64,000 nucleotides of DNA from Gordonia sediminis (GTDB taxonomy: Bacteria > Actinomycetota > Actinomycetes > Mycobacteriales > Mycobacteriaceae). Below the pieces are notes generated by a model, which saw nothing but the letters and a program-made list of their open reading frames with translations, made no database searches and was not told the DNA's origin. The stretch lies in contig RZUM01000019.1 of assembly GCA_004193205.1 (NCBI GenBank), positions 1 to 64,000 on the forward strand, written 5' to 3'. Positions within the stretch are counted from its first letter, which is position 1. The number at the start of each line of letters is the position of its first letter. Position numbers and translations under genes: made by a program. Positions 27,960 to 38,652 of the stretch are shown here, piece after piece.

Positions 27960-28923
27960 CACCCGCAAGGCCGGCGTGGCCATCATCGGTTCGGGCAACA
28001 TCGGCACCGATCTGATGATCAAAGTGCTACGCACCGCAGAGCACCTCGAGATGCGCGTGATGGTTGGCATCGACCCCGACTCCGACGGTCTCGCCCGCGC
28101 CCGACGGCTCGGTGTCGCCACCACTGCCGACGGCGTCGGCGGCCTCATCGCGATGCCCGAATTCGACTCCGTCGACGTCATCTTCGACGCCACCTCCGCC
28201 AAGGCCCACGTCGCCAACGCCGAGGAACTGCTGCCGCACGGCAAACGGCTCGTCGACCTCACCCCGGCCGCGATCGGCCCGTATGTGGTGCCCGCGGTGA
28301 ACATCGACGACCACCGCGACGCCTCCGACGTGAACATGGTGACCTGCGGCGGGCAGGCAACCATCCCGATCGTCGCCGCCGTTTCCCGGGTGACTCCGGT
28401 GCCGTATGCGGAGATCGTCGCGTCCATCGCGTCGAAGTCGGCCGGGCCCGGCACCCGCGCCAACATCGACGAGTTCACCGAAACCACAAGTCACGCCATC
28501 GAGGCGGTCGGCGGTGCGGGTCGAGGCAAGGCAGTGATCATCCTCAACCCCGCCGAGCCGCCGCTGATCATGCGCGACACCGTGCTGTGTCTGATCGCCG
28601 ATCCCGATCCGGCCACCCACGACAAGATCCGGCAGTCCGTCGGCGACATGGTGAGTGAAGTGTCCCGCTATGTCCCGGGCTACCGGCTCAAGCACGATGT
28701 GCAGATCAGCCCTGTTCCCGACGGACAACCCGTGCACTCCCTGGCGCCGGACGCCCGGACCGCCACCCACCAGGTGTCGGTGTTCCTCGAGGTCGAGGGC
28801 GCCGCACACTATCTCCCGGCCTACGCCGGCAATCTCGACATCATGACGTCGGCCGCGTTGCGCTACGTCGAGACCATCGCACCTGACCTGCATTCCGAAC
28901 TCACCACCGCGGAGACACGATGA
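27952..28923 (+). CDS. mhpF: acetaldehyde dehydrogenase (acylating), copy B
   Basis: The protein has 323 residues with NAD motif [16 protein letters not shown] and catalytic Cys in [13 protein letters not shown], as in copy A at 2662-3633. Length and junctions are the same: 8-nt overlap with mhpD and 4-nt ATGA overlap with mhpE. All catalytic residues are kept. Confidence 0.96.
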   Translation: MGDTRKAGVAIIGSGNIGTDLMIKVLRTAEHLEMRVMVGIDPDSDGLARARRLGVATTADGVGGLIAMPEFDSVDVIFDATSAKAHVANAEELLPHGKRLVDLTPAAIGPYVVPAVNIDDHRDASDVNMVTCGGQATIPIVAAVSRVTPVPYAEIVASIASKSAGPGTRANIDEFTETTSHAIEAVGGAGRGKAVIILNPAEPPLIMRDTVLCLIADPDPATHDKIRQSVGDMVSEVSRYVPGYRLKHDVQISPVPDGQPVHSLAPDARTATHQVSVFLEVEGAAHYLPAYAGNLDIMTSAALRYVETIAPDLHSELTTAETR

Positions 28924-29948
28924 CCACTCAACTCTTCATCCAGGACGTCACGCTGCGCGACGGCATGCACGCTGTCCGCCACCGGATCAGCCCGACCGAT
29001 GTCGGTCGGATCGTCGCTGCCCTCGACGCCGCCGGTGTGGACGGCATCGAGGTCGCCCACGGCGACGGCCTGGCCGGCGGCAGCCTCAACTACGGCCCCG
29101 GCTCGCATACCGACTGGGAGTGGATCGAGGCGGCCGCGGCCAATCTCACCCACGCGCGGCTGACCACCCTGCTGCTGCCCGGGATCGGCACCATCGCCGA
29201 ACTGCGCCACGCCTACGACCTCGGTGTCCGATCGGTGCGGGTCGCCACCCACTGCACCGAGGCCGACGTCGCCGCCCAACACATCGGCACCGCACGGGAA
29301 CTCGGCATGGATGTGTCGGGATTCCTGATGATGAGCCACATGACCGATGCGCCCGAACTGGCGCGGCAGGCCAAACTGATGGAATCCTTTGGCGCACATT
29401 GCGTCTACGTCACCGATTCCGGCGGCCGACTCACCATGGACGGAGTCCGCGACCGGGTCCGCGCCTACCGCGGCATCCTCGACGCCGACACCGAGATCGG
29501 CATCCACGCCCACGAGAATCTCTCACTCGCGGTGGCCAATTCGATCGTCGCGGTCGAGGAAGGCGCGTACCGCGTGGACGCCTCGCTCGCGGGTCACGGG
29601 GCTGGTGCCGGCAACTGCCCGATCGAACCGTTCATCGCGGTCGCCGATCTCAACGGCTGGAAGCACAACAGCGACCTGTTCGCGCTGCAGGACGCGGCCG
29701 ACGATCTGGTACGGCCCCTGCAGGATCGCCCCGTCCGGGTCGACCGCGAAACCCTGACCCTCGGCTACGCCGGGGTGTACTCGTCGTTCTTGCGGCACGC
29801 TGAGGTCGCCGCCGAACGCTACGGACTCGACGTCCGATCGATCCTCGTCGAGGTCGGACGCCGCGGACTCGTCGGCGGGCAGGAGGACCTCATCGTCGAC
29901 ATCGCCCTGGATCTCACCGACCGCGAAACGTCGTCGCGACCACAATAA
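28920..29948 (+). CDS. mhpE: 4-hydroxy-2-oxovalerate aldolase (copy B)
   Basis: The protein has 342 residues with RDGMHAVRH and [12 protein letters not shown] as in copy A. The N-terminus is two residues shorter after MTT, and the C-terminal tail (DRETSSRPQ) differs from copy A (DRETAST). Homology between the modules stops at this point, and downstream lies an AraC remnant in place of copy A's IS3 remnant. The operon may end here, though no clear terminator is seen. Confidence 0.95.
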   Translation: MTTQLFIQDVTLRDGMHAVRHRISPTDVGRIVAALDAAGVDGIEVAHGDGLAGGSLNYGPGSHTDWEWIEAAAANLTHARLTTLLLPGIGTIAELRHAYDLGVRSVRVATHCTEADVAAQHIGTARELGMDVSGFLMMSHMTDAPELARQAKLMESFGAHCVYVTDSGGRLTMDGVRDRVRAYRGILDADTEIGIHAHENLSLAVANSIVAVEEGAYRVDASLAGHGAGAGNCPIEPFIAVADLNGWKHNSDLFALQDAADDLVRPLQDRPVRVDRETLTLGYAGVYSSFLRHAEVAAERYGLDVRSILVEVGRRGLVGGQEDLIVDIALDLTDRETSSRPQ

Positions 29949-30034
29949 CCCGACACCGCCACGGAGTAGGCGAAGACGAGACGGAGTCGCGGACTGCGGT
30001 TCAGTCGCCACGGTCTCGGGGTGAGTGAGTCCGT

Positions 30035-30300
30035 CTATTCGCTCGCATGTCCAGCGCGGACCGTCCCCGACGGCAGTGTCCCGAAGCGTTCCCGATAAAG
30101 CTGTGCAAAGCGACCGAGGTCAAAGAATCCCATCGGTGGCGGTCTCGCTGACCGTGACAGATGGTGTTGTGCAGCAGGTCGTCCCCAATCGGCGTAATTG
30201 GAGTCGCGAAGGTACTCGAGCAGGGGACGCCGAGTTCTTTCGCGAACCCGATCTGAAGTGTGCGAGCGTCGATGACCTCACGTGCCGAGTCTACGACGGT
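30035..30300 (-). pseudogene. AraC-family regulator, C-terminal remnant
   Basis: Read on the minus strand, SAREVIDARTLQIGFAKELG (first HTH of an AraC domain) shifts frame near 30215 into EYLRDSNYADWG. It then ends with the second HTH GFFDLGRFAQLYRERFG TLPSG and a stop at 30035. The N-terminal effector domain is missing, and the middle has lost sequence. It is a relic in the roughly 500-bp gap between mhpE copy B and the transporter. Confidence 0.75.
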
Positions 30301-30454
30301 CGACGGTGGAACCGCCGGGGCACGCGACCAGCCGACAATATCTCCACGGCTTCATGACGCTCTCACGCCGGCCAGATCGGGTTGACTCCTCGCCTGGATC
30401 AATGTGGGCCAGGCCGCCGCCCCGCGCAAGCGAGACATTCTGTGGCGAATGCGA

Positions 30455-31705
30455 TTAACTCCGGTTGTCCAGCTGTGTTGTGACCCTTTGCGATTCCACT
30501 TGAGATTTCTGCGCTTCATGCTCACGGTCGTTCTTCCGGAGAAAGTACGGCACGAAAACGGTTACCGCTAAGAGATTTTGCGTCTTGCCGTAGACCACGG
30601 CTGGCAGCAGGGCGAGCGGGCCGAAGTAGCTGATTGCCAAAGCCGGTGCGATAGCCGCGTTTTCGATACCAATTTCAAACGACGAGGCGACGCGCTGTGG
30701 CGTGCTGAAGCCGAAGAACTTCGGTACGTAGTAGCCCAGGGTCATCCCCAACGTGCCGTGCGCCAAGCACGCGATGACCACGATCCAGACCACGCCCAGA
30801 TTGCCGAGAATTGTTGATGCGCCCTTTGACATCGTGCCCATCAGAACGAATGCCAGTGACAGCACGGCTATGGCCGGAAGTGTCGGCTTGATGCGTTCGA
30901 TGACCCGGGGAATGAGGATTCCGACGATACTGGCGATCACAACGGGGGCGAGTACGTAGGTCGCGAGGTCCCGGAACATACCTGCAGCATCCACGGATGT
31001 GGCGTTCCCAGCGAGCAACTCGACGAGTAGGGGTTGCAGGAATGGTGCGACGAGAACATTGACGGTTGTTGCCGACACCGACAGAGCCAAGTCGCCCTTC
31101 GCGATATAGGTCATCGAATTCGAGGCTGCGCCGGTCGGCGATGTGCACAGCAGGATCATTCCGATCGCCAGTTGCTGGGCGAGATCCTCCGAAACAAAAG
31201 GATGAAAGGCGACATACGAGATGCAGTAGCCCACCAGCGGCATGACTATCCAACGGAGCGCTACCACGATGAAAACGGGGCGGATGTCCCGCGCCAGCTG
31301 GCGCCATGCCTCCAATGAGATCTGGACACCCATCACCGCCAGTGTGATGGCCAAAATTGCGTTGAAGTGGGTGCCGATGACTGTTGTCGAGACAGTCGGT
31401 GCATAGACGAATCCGAACGCGATTCCCAGCAGCAGCCAGGTCGACGCACCGCCTCCGATGAACTCGCAGATCCGAAGCCAGAGCGCTCGGTCATCTTCAG
31501 GGTGTCTGCGGACGTATGCGCACCACTCGAGCCACGCACCTGCAACGCATAGAACTCCTGTTGCCACTGCCGCGACAGGGTGTTCGGAAAGCGTGGTGCC
31601 TTTCCAGTCGGACGCTGCGAAGGGAATTACGAAACCCACCGCGAACAGTGCATATGCCAGCGTGGTCAGGCCGCGTGTTGCCCGCGGGTGGGGGAGAACG
31701 CTCAC
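30455..31705 (-). CDS. BASS-family (bile acid:Na+ symporter-like) transporter
   Basis: This 416-residue membrane protein has about 10-12 hydrophobic helices. SBF-type signatures are ILLCTSPTGAASNSMTYIAK with following ATTVNVLVAPFLQPLLVELL, and SFEIGIENAAIAPALAISYF. BASS proteins import organic anions with Na+, so an aromatic or keto acid is a likely cargo. It is divergent from the flavin monooxygenase at 31883. The TTTCG-N5-CGAAA motif lies 17-31 bp upstream of its start, suggesting control by the same IclR protein. Confidence 0.82.
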   Translation of the reverse strand: MSVLPHPRATRGLTTLAYALFAVGFVIPFAASDWKGTTLSEHPVAAVATGVLCVAGAWLEWCAYVRRHPEDDRALWLRICEFIGGGASTWLLLGIAFGFVYAPTVSTTVIGTHFNAILAITLAVMGVQISLEAWRQLARDIRPVFIVVALRWIVMPLVGYCISYVAFHPFVSEDLAQQLAIGMILLCTSPTGAASNSMTYIAKGDLALSVSATTVNVLVAPFLQPLLVELLAGNATSVDAAGMFRDLATYVLAPVVIASIVGILIPRVIERIKPTLPAIAVLSLAFVLMGTMSKGASTILGNLGVVWIVVIACLAHGTLGMTLGYYVPKFFGFSTPQRVASSFEIGIENAAIAPALAISYFGPLALLPAVVYGKTQNLLAVTVFVPYFLRKNDREHEAQKSQVESQRVTTQLDNRS

Positions 31706-31721
31706 TTCAACCTCCCGAAGT

Positions 31722-31736
31722 TTTCGAATAGCGAAA
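31722..31736. promoter_or_regulatory. candidate IclR site at the transporter promoter
   Basis: TTTCG-AATAG-CGAAA is an inverted repeat immediately upstream of the transporter start. The same layout occurs twice more before the divergent monooxygenase gene. Confidence 0.5.
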
Positions 31737-31841
31737 CATAGATCATCATGCGCAAAGTGTGCCGCCTCACATAGCAGTTGTCAACGTGCGCTGAGTCGTA
31801 GCGCCGCTATTGACTTTCGGGACGAGGCAGCCGAGACTGGA

Positions 31842-31875
31842 TTTCGATTTACGAATCAATTTTCGATAAGCGAAG
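31842..31875. promoter_or_regulatory. tandem candidate IclR sites at the monooxygenase promoter
   Basis: Two inverted repeats, TTTCG-ATTTA-CGAAT (31842-31856) and TTTCG-ATAAG-CGAAG (31861-31875), start 19 bp apart and lie just upstream of the start at 31883. Their proximity to the ribosome-binding site suggests repression, if bound. Confidence 0.5.
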
Positions 31876-31882
31876 GAGTGGG

Positions 31883-33049
31883 ATGTCCGAGGGACTGAAA
31901 GTAGCGATCGTCGGAGGCGGTATCTGTGGTCTTGCGACTGCGAATGCCATGGTCGGACGTGGCCTCCAGGTGACGGTGTTCGAGAAGGCATCGGAGTTGG
32001 GGGAGGTTGGAGCGGGCGTCCTCATCACGCCGAACAGTGTCCGCCACCTCGATCGAATGGGTTTTGGCGCAAAGCTCGACGAAATGGGGGGTCGGATCAC
32101 GGACGGATCGACCTACCGTCGAACGGATGGGAGCGTTGTCGGCCCGATCAAGGTCAGTGACACCGCCGGCGAATACGGCGTATACGGGATGCACCGAGCC
32201 GACCTGCTGGACATGCTCGCAGCAAACTTGCCGGAGGGCACAGTCCGGACCGGTCACGAGTGTGTCGAGTTCTCCCAGGACGCCGACGGGGCGCACCTCG
32301 TGTTCGAAAACGGGGAGCAGTTCGTCGCAGATGCCGTGATCGCGGCTGACGGGATTCACTCACGATTGCAGCGCGAGGTTGTCGAGCCCGTACAGCCGGT
32401 CTTCTCGGGAATGGTTGCTTACCGAGGGCTGGTACCAGCCGATCAACTTCCGAATTGGCGAAGAGATGTCCATCTTGTGTGGATGGGTGAAGGAAAACAC
32501 TTCATGGTGTTCCCCGTGAGAGGCGGGAAACTCTTCAATTTCGTGGGATTTCTTCCCACAGACCAAGCCACAGAGGAATCTTGGTCCGGGCTCGGCGACG
32601 CGCACGCCCTCGCGGAGGCCTTCGAAGGTTGGGACCCCCTCGTCTGCGACTTACTCGCCCATGTGCAGCGTCCGTTCTGGTGGGGCTTGTTCGATCGTGA
32701 ACCGATCAGCCACTGGACATCGGGGCGGCTGGCATTGGCAGGCGATGCTGCGCACGCGATGCTTCCTCATCTTGGGCAGGGTGCCAATCAGTCTGTTGAG
32801 GACGGCGTGGCACTCGCGGCCGTGCTCGCGAAGGCCGAACGCTCCACCGTGGCAGCCGCGCTCGAGTCGTACGCCGACCTCCGCCGACCGCGCGCGGTGA
32901 AAGTCCAGTTGGGCGCTCGTGAGAACGGCCGTCGGTACGATTCGCAATACGCAAACATCAGTATGCGGGACAAGGAAATAGCCGACGCGGGCACACTGCG
33001 GTCGTGGCTGTACGACTACGACGTGGAGTGCGACCTTGCTCTTCGATGA
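31883..33049 (+). CDS. FAD-dependent aromatic-acid monooxygenase (salicylate/3-hydroxybenzoate hydroxylase-like)
   Basis: This 388-residue class A flavoprotein monooxygenase has FAD motif VAIVGGGICGLATANAM, the DG motif VIAADGIHSRLQREV and the second FAD motif LALAGDAAHAMLPHLGQG. No membrane segment is visible. Such enzymes hydroxylate phenolic carboxylates with NAD(P)H. The IclR gene starts within its stop (ATGA), and a transporter is divergent, making an uptake-hydroxylation-control unit. Salicylate, 3-hydroxybenzoate and hydroxynicotinate are all possible substrates. Confidence 0.88.
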   Translation: MSEGLKVAIVGGGICGLATANAMVGRGLQVTVFEKASELGEVGAGVLITPNSVRHLDRMGFGAKLDEMGGRITDGSTYRRTDGSVVGPIKVSDTAGEYGVYGMHRADLLDMLAANLPEGTVRTGHECVEFSQDADGAHLVFENGEQFVADAVIAADGIHSRLQREVVEPVQPVFSGMVAYRGLVPADQLPNWRRDVHLVWMGEGKHFMVFPVRGGKLFNFVGFLPTDQATEESWSGLGDAHALAEAFEGWDPLVCDLLAHVQRPFWWGLFDREPISHWTSGRLALAGDAAHAMLPHLGQGANQSVEDGVALAAVLAKAERSTVAAALESYADLRRPRAVKVQLGARENGRRYDSQYANISMRDKEIADAGTLRSWLYDYDVECDLALR

Positions 33050-33879
33050 CCAGTCGTGTCTTGCACCTGGGCCGGCAACCTCCGTATAACAAACCGGTGG
33101 AGACCGACGACTCAAACAGTGCCCCGTCAAAAAAGGCCGAGGGTATGGCTGGTCTGGCAAAAGGCTTGGCAATCATCGAGGCGTTCTCGTCGAGTACGAG
33201 GGAGATGACTGTTTCGGATGCCGCCCGCGCGGTATCGATCAGTCCCGCTGCCGCGCGGCGGTGTCTCCTGACGTTGTCCGACCTTGGCTACCTTCACCAG
33301 GCGGGCCGTGGTTTCCGACCAACCCCGCGAATGACGAGACTGGGAGACGCGTATCTGAGTGGCTCATCACTTGCTGCGTTGAGTCAGACCTACGCTGAGG
33401 TGGGGCGCGACATGCTCGGCGAGGCAGTATCAGTGGCAATCTATGACGACGGCGACGCCCTGTTCATCGCGCGAGCAGCCGTGCAGCGCATAGTGTCTCT
33501 GGGAGTGCGCCTGGGAGCCCGGTTGCCGGCATACGCATCAGCAACCGGTCGGGTTCTTCTGTCAGGCATGCCCTCGGAGCAGGTCAACCACTACCTGGAT
33601 CATTGTCATCCACAAGCGACCACCCCGTTCACTGTGACGAGCATTGACGGAATCCGTGGCCGAATCCACCAGGCCCACGAAGATGGCTACTCGTTGACGG
33701 ATGAAGAGCTGGAGCGCGGAATGCGCACACTCGCGGTTCCGGTGCGTAACTCTGCCGGCCGAGTAGTGGCTGCGATGAGTAGCAGTGCACTCACCGGACG
33801 ATTCAGTGCGGAAGAGATGCTCGACGAGCACCTCCCGATCCTTCAAGAACAGGCAGCAGGGCTTGGGCGAGTCCTCTGA
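33046..33879 (+). CDS. IclR-family regulator (PcaR/PobR-like)
   Basis: The protein has about 277 residues from ATG 33046, overlapping the monooxygenase stop by 4 nt. The N-terminal winged helix begins GLAKGLAIIEAFSSSTREMT and includes AARAVSISPAAARRCLLTL. Following RPTPRMTRLGDAYLSG and LPAYASATGRVLLSG are typical of the PcaR/PcaU/PobR subgroup. It is presumed to control the monooxygenase and the divergent transporter. Confidence 0.9.
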   Translation: MTSRVLHLGRQPPYNKPVETDDSNSAPSKKAEGMAGLAKGLAIIEAFSSSTREMTVSDAARAVSISPAAARRCLLTLSDLGYLHQAGRGFRPTPRMTRLGDAYLSGSSLAALSQTYAEVGRDMLGEAVSVAIYDDGDALFIARAAVQRIVSLGVRLGARLPAYASATGRVLLSGMPSEQVNHYLDHCHPQATTPFTVTSIDGIRGRIHQAHEDGYSLTDEELERGMRTLAVPVRNSAGRVVAAMSSSALTGRFSAEEMLDEHLPILQEQAAGLGRVL

Positions 33880-33969
33880 TGCTGCTCGCTGGCAGTGACC
33901 GGCCGACTTGAACCAGTCCGCGGGTGAGGACACGGCGGGACCTTGAGGTGAACCCGATCCTCACGGTGA

Positions 33970-35108
<1,139 letters not shown>

Positions 35109-35164
35109 CGTCGGCGGCAATTTCGGACGGGGATCTCGCGCAAGTTGTGCAGCCCCGGTGAGAC

Positions 35165-35342
35165 TTGCGCGGGATCGACTATTCCCGTTCCCGAAGTCTC
35201 GGCGATGATGGCCGAGGTGTCGACAACTATCACGCAGGCATCCCGGAATCGTCGTAGAGACTGTGGGTGGGGTCGTCGCAGTGAGCCGGGTGATCTCCTT
35301 GACCATGGCGTGTGTGCGGTCGTCCTTGATGTTCATGGCCAT
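35165..35342 (-). pseudogene. vapBC toxin-antitoxin remnant
   Basis: The minus strand from ATG 35342 reads MAMNIKDDRTHAMVKEITRL, a VapB-type antitoxin start. An internal deletion and frame change lead to SLYDDSGMPA and a stop, a typical VapB C-terminus. A GTG at 35233 overlapping that stop (GTGA) opens VIVVDTSAIIAETS, the PIN-domain start of VapC with its first catalytic Asp. VapC homology is lost after about 14 residues. Neither protein can be functional. The assignment is by motif and gene order only. Confidence 0.65.
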
Positions 35343-35423
35343 CTGGTACCCACCTATCGATTCCTGGTACCAGGCTACGACCGTGGGAAGATCCCGCGAA
35401 GTGGCGGCCGATTTCGTCGATTC

Positions 35424-36443
35424 TCATCGGCTTCCGTCCGGTGGTGGCGCCTGTCGCCACTTCACCCGCAACGAGGCTGGGCTCGATCCGAACCAGCGCT
35501 GACACGAGCGGGACAGGACGCTTTGCTCGGAGTAGCCGAGTTCGCGGGCAAGGTGGCTCAAGGCAATGTCCGTGTCCCGCAGATAGCGCACGGCCATCTC
35601 GCGTCGCACATCGTCGACCACGGCGTTGAAGGTCGTCCCCTCGGCAACGAGTCGGCGGCGCAACGTGTTGGGGTGTATGCGAAATTGCTCGGCGACGATC
35701 GGGACCGTGGCCGAACCCGTCGGCAGAAGTTGCCGGACGAGCTCACGTATCGACGACGACATCGTCGGCCGGTGCCGATCGATGACCGTGTCGAGATAGT
35801 CGAGCACGACACGATGGGCCATCTCGTCGCGCACCATCGGTCGCCGCAGTTCGGAGTCCAGCACGGTCATACCGGCTCGCTGCGCAGAGAACTTCGGTGT
35901 GCAGGAGAAGTACCGCAGATACTCCTCCGGCGATACCAGTGGGGCGTGCGGAATGTGGACCGTCGTCGGTGCATACCCTGACCCGAGCAGGAAGCGCAAT
36001 ACCCGCAGCATCACGCCCAGCCCCAGTTCGAAGGTCTGCGGGCATGCGGGCGGGTGGGGAATCAGGATCTTGAACTCCAGAAACGAGGTTTCGTCGCCCG
36101 CGTCGATCACCACCGAATTGGACGGACTGTAGGTGCCGAGATAGTTCTCGAAGATGTCGATCGCCCCCGCCACGGACTTTGCCGTGCGTGCCGCAACACC
36201 GACCGGTCCGAACATCTCGATGCCCTGGCGCTCGGCGAGCCGGCGTCCGAAGTCGGGTGTCTGCGTGGCCCTGGCCGCCGATTCGACAGCGTCGATGTGC
36301 GCCAGATAGGTGATGAACGCGTCGAAGTTGCCGACATCGGCGGCCCGGATGCCGACGGACGCGAGAAGTGCATCCGGGTCGCCGCCCAGCTCGGACACCA
36401 GCTCCGGATAGCCGCGCAACGATGTGCCTCGGATCACAGACAT
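35424..36443 (-). CDS. AraC-family transcriptional regulator
   Basis: The protein has about 339 residues from ATG 36443. An N-terminal effector domain of the Arabinose-binding-like (OruR/ArgR-type) class covers residues 1-200, and a C-terminal AraC HTH domain contains VAEQFRIHPNTLRRRLVAEG and LARELGYSEQSVLSRSCQRW. A start at 36479 is possible, but it would translate a direct repeat that looks like an operator. It is divergent from the MDR-SDR genes and probably controls them. Confidence 0.9.
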   Translation of the reverse strand: MSVIRGTSLRGYPELVSELGGDPDALLASVGIRAADVGNFDAFITYLAHIDAVESAARATQTPDFGRRLAERQGIEMFGPVGVAARTAKSVAGAIDIFENYLGTYSPSNSVVIDAGDETSFLEFKILIPHPPACPQTFELGLGVMLRVLRFLLGSGYAPTTVHIPHAPLVSPEEYLRYFSCTPKFSAQRAGMTVLDSELRRPMVRDEMAHRVVLDYLDTVIDRHRPTMSSSIRELVRQLLPTGSATVPIVAEQFRIHPNTLRRRLVAEGTTFNAVVDDVRREMAVRYLRDTDIALSHLARELGYSEQSVLSRSCQRWFGSSPASLRVKWRQAPPPDGSR

Positions 36444-36445
36444 GC

Positions 36446-36479
36446 TCTCTACTGTCAAATGCGTGGTCTCTACTGTCAA
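36446..36479. promoter_or_regulatory. 13-bp direct repeat next to the araC start
   Basis: TCTCTACTGTCAA occurs at 36446-36458 and 36467-36479, offset by 21 bp, or two helical turns. Direct repeats on one face of the helix are typical AraC-family half-sites. It lies immediately upstream of the preferred araC start, in the divergent promoter region. Confidence 0.5.
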
Positions 36480-36567
36480 TACTTCCCGCCCTTGGCGAGC
36501 GCAGACTCACATGACTGACATTGATCAGTGATGAATCACAGTGATTACGGGAAGATGACAGCGAATC

Positions 36568-37587
36568 ATGACCAACAAGAACCGCAAGTGGTTGCTTGCC
36601 AAGCGCCCGACGGGAGTCGTCGGCCCCGAGGATTTCGATCTGACGGTCGAGCCAGTGCCGTCGATTGCCGAGGGTGAGTTCCTCGTTCGCAACCGGTGGC
36701 TCAGCTGCGACCCCGCACAGCGCACCTACATGGAGTTCGACAGCTACATCCCGGCGGTCGAGATCGGCGAGATGATGGTCGGCGCGTCCGCTGGCGAGGT
36801 GGTCGAGTCCCGCCACCCCGACTTCCAGGTCGGTGACGTGGTGTCCGGCGCCTTCGGCTGGCAGGAATACGCGGTCAGCGACGGGTCCCCCTTCGGTGGC
36901 CTCATCCCACCGGTTCAGATCCCGGCCGGAGTCGACGCCCCGACCGCGCTTTCGCTGTTCGGCATCACCGGGCTCACCGCCTACATCGGCCTGATCGACG
37001 TGGCGCAGGTCAAAGCAGGCGACACCGTGGTGGTCTCGGGTGCGGCGGGAGCCGTCGGATCGGTCGTCTGCCAGATCGCCAAGATCAAGGGCGCCCGGGT
37101 CGTGGGCATCGCGGGTGGACCCCGCAAATGCGACATGCTGCGCACCGAGCTCAACGTCGACGATGCCATCGACTACAAGAACTCTGACGTCGACGCCCGA
37201 CTCGGCGAGACGTGCCCGGACGGCATCGACGTGTTCTTCGACAACGTCGGCGGCGAAATCCTCGACGCGGTACTCGCCCACATCGCGGTCGGCGCGCGGA
37301 TCGCGCTCTGTGGATCCATCTCCGGCTACAGCGAATCCCAGGGACGGGTCCCGGTCTACAACGCCTTCAACCTCACCCTGCAGCGCGGCACCATGCGCGG
37401 CTTCCTGGTCTTCGATCACCTCGATCGGGCGGAGGCGGCGATCGGTGATCTCGCGACCTGGGCCGCCGAGGGAAAGATCAAGAACCAGATCGACATCGTC
37501 GAGGGTCTCGAGAATGCGCCGAGTGCCCTGCGCCGCCTCTTCACCGGCGACAACATCGGCAAGCAGCTCGTCAAGATCACCGACTGA
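36568..37587 (+). CDS. zinc-independent NADP-dependent oxidoreductase (PTGR/CurA-like MDR)
   Basis: This 339-residue medium-chain reductase lacks zinc ligands. NADP-binding motif VVVSGAAGAVGSVVCQIAKI and downstream VFFDNVGGEILDAVL, GSISGYSE and RGFLVFDH are typical of 2-alkenal/prostaglandin reductase-like enzymes, which reduce alpha,beta-unsaturated ketones or aldehydes. It is followed after 51 bp by an SDR on the same strand. Divergent AraC control is likely. The natural substrate is unknown. Confidence 0.9.
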   Translation: MTNKNRKWLLAKRPTGVVGPEDFDLTVEPVPSIAEGEFLVRNRWLSCDPAQRTYMEFDSYIPAVEIGEMMVGASAGEVVESRHPDFQVGDVVSGAFGWQEYAVSDGSPFGGLIPPVQIPAGVDAPTALSLFGITGLTAYIGLIDVAQVKAGDTVVVSGAAGAVGSVVCQIAKIKGARVVGIAGGPRKCDMLRTELNVDDAIDYKNSDVDARLGETCPDGIDVFFDNVGGEILDAVLAHIAVGARIALCGSISGYSESQGRVPVYNAFNLTLQRGTMRGFLVFDHLDRAEAAIGDLATWAAEGKIKNQIDIVEGLENAPSALRRLFTGDNIGKQLVKITD

Positions 37588-37638
37588 TCACCCTCAACCC
37601 CCGAAAATCGAACTCCCACAACAATAAAAGGAACTCTC

Positions 37639-38430
37639 ATGGGAATGTTGGAAGGCAAGAAGGCCATCGTCACCGGCGGCGCCAACGGCATCGGCGAACA
37701 GACCGTACGGCTGTTCCACGAACACGGCGCTAACGTCGTGATCGCGGACATGAACGCCGATCGCGGCAAGCAACTGGCCGATGAACTGGGCGCCAAGGCC
37801 GCATTCGTCGAGGTCGACCTCTCCGCGCCGGAGCAGATCGGACCGATGGTCGAGCAGGCCGTGGGCTTCCTCGGTGGCCTGGACATTCTGGTCAACAACG
37901 CCGGCTTCGGCATCTACGGCCGCACCCACCTGATCGATCCGGAGGACTGGCACAAGATCGTCGACGTCAACCTCAACGCCCTGTTCCACACCTGCCGTCA
38001 CGCCGTGCCGCACCTCATGAAGCAGGGTGGCAGCATCATCAATACCGCCTCGGTGTCGGGCACCCGCGCCGACTACGGCTTCAACGCCTACGCGGCGGCC
38101 AAGGGCGGCGTCATCAACTACACCCGCAACCTGGCACTGGACTATGCGCTGGACAACATTCGCGTCAACTGCATCTCGCCCGGCCTGATCGAGACGCAGC
38201 TGACCGGCCCGCTGCGCGGGCATCCGGATGCATTCCAGAGCTACATGGACAACATCCCGATGTCCCGGGTCGGCTCGCCGATGGAGATCGCCAAGGTCAT
38301 GCTGTTCCTGGCCTCGGACCTGGCGTCCTACGTCACCGGCCAGGAGATCGCGGTCGACGGTGGCGTGACCGCCTGGAACGGCCAGCCGCGCTTCCTCAAG
38401 CACTTTGGCGACACCGTCATCAAAGGCTGA
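37639..38430 (+). CDS. short-chain dehydrogenase/reductase
   Basis: This 263-residue classical SDR has nucleotide motif VTGGANGIGEQTVRLF, the structural NNAG (LVNNAGFGIYG), catalytic Ser in TASVSGTRADYG and catalytic Tyr-Lys in YAAAKGG. The C-terminal SDLASYVTGQEIAVDGGVT is typical. ATG 37639 follows an AAAGGA ribosome-binding site. It shares an operon with the MDR gene, and a strong hairpin follows at 38488-38531. The substrate is not evident. Confidence 0.92.
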   Translation: MGMLEGKKAIVTGGANGIGEQTVRLFHEHGANVVIADMNADRGKQLADELGAKAAFVEVDLSAPEQIGPMVEQAVGFLGGLDILVNNAGFGIYGRTHLIDPEDWHKIVDVNLNALFHTCRHAVPHLMKQGGSIINTASVSGTRADYGFNAYAAAKGGVINYTRNLALDYALDNIRVNCISPGLIETQLTGPLRGHPDAFQSYMDNIPMSRVGSPMEIAKVMLFLASDLASYVTGQEIAVDGGVTAWNGQPRFLKHFGDTVIKG

Positions 38431-38487
38431 GCAGCTCCCCTGAGCAGCTTCTTCGAGTCGGACGGGCTCCGGCCGGCTTGACCAGGA

Positions 38488-38531
38488 CTCGACTCCGGGC
38501 TGACCACGGAAGTGGCCGGCCCGGAGTCGAG
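38488..38531 (+). terminator. hairpin after the SDR gene
   Basis: A perfect 13-bp stem (CTCGACTCCGGGC with GCCCGGAGTCGAG) with an 18-nt loop starts 58 bp after the SDR stop. No T-run follows, as is common in high-GC actinobacteria. Confidence 0.6.
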
Positions 38532-38652
38532 CTCGTCGACGAGATGCAACAGGAGCTTGGACGAGTCCCACGCCTGAATCTTCGAAACTCGGCGGGAATG
38601 CGGTTATGCTCGCCCCGATTGCGTGAGCCGCCGCGACCGGAGGTGTCGTCTG

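Noticed and set aside
35743-37419. 558-codon minus-strand frame overlapping the araC and MDR genes
   Set aside because: It covers two opposite or overlapping real genes and has no recognisable motifs, so it is a shadow frame.
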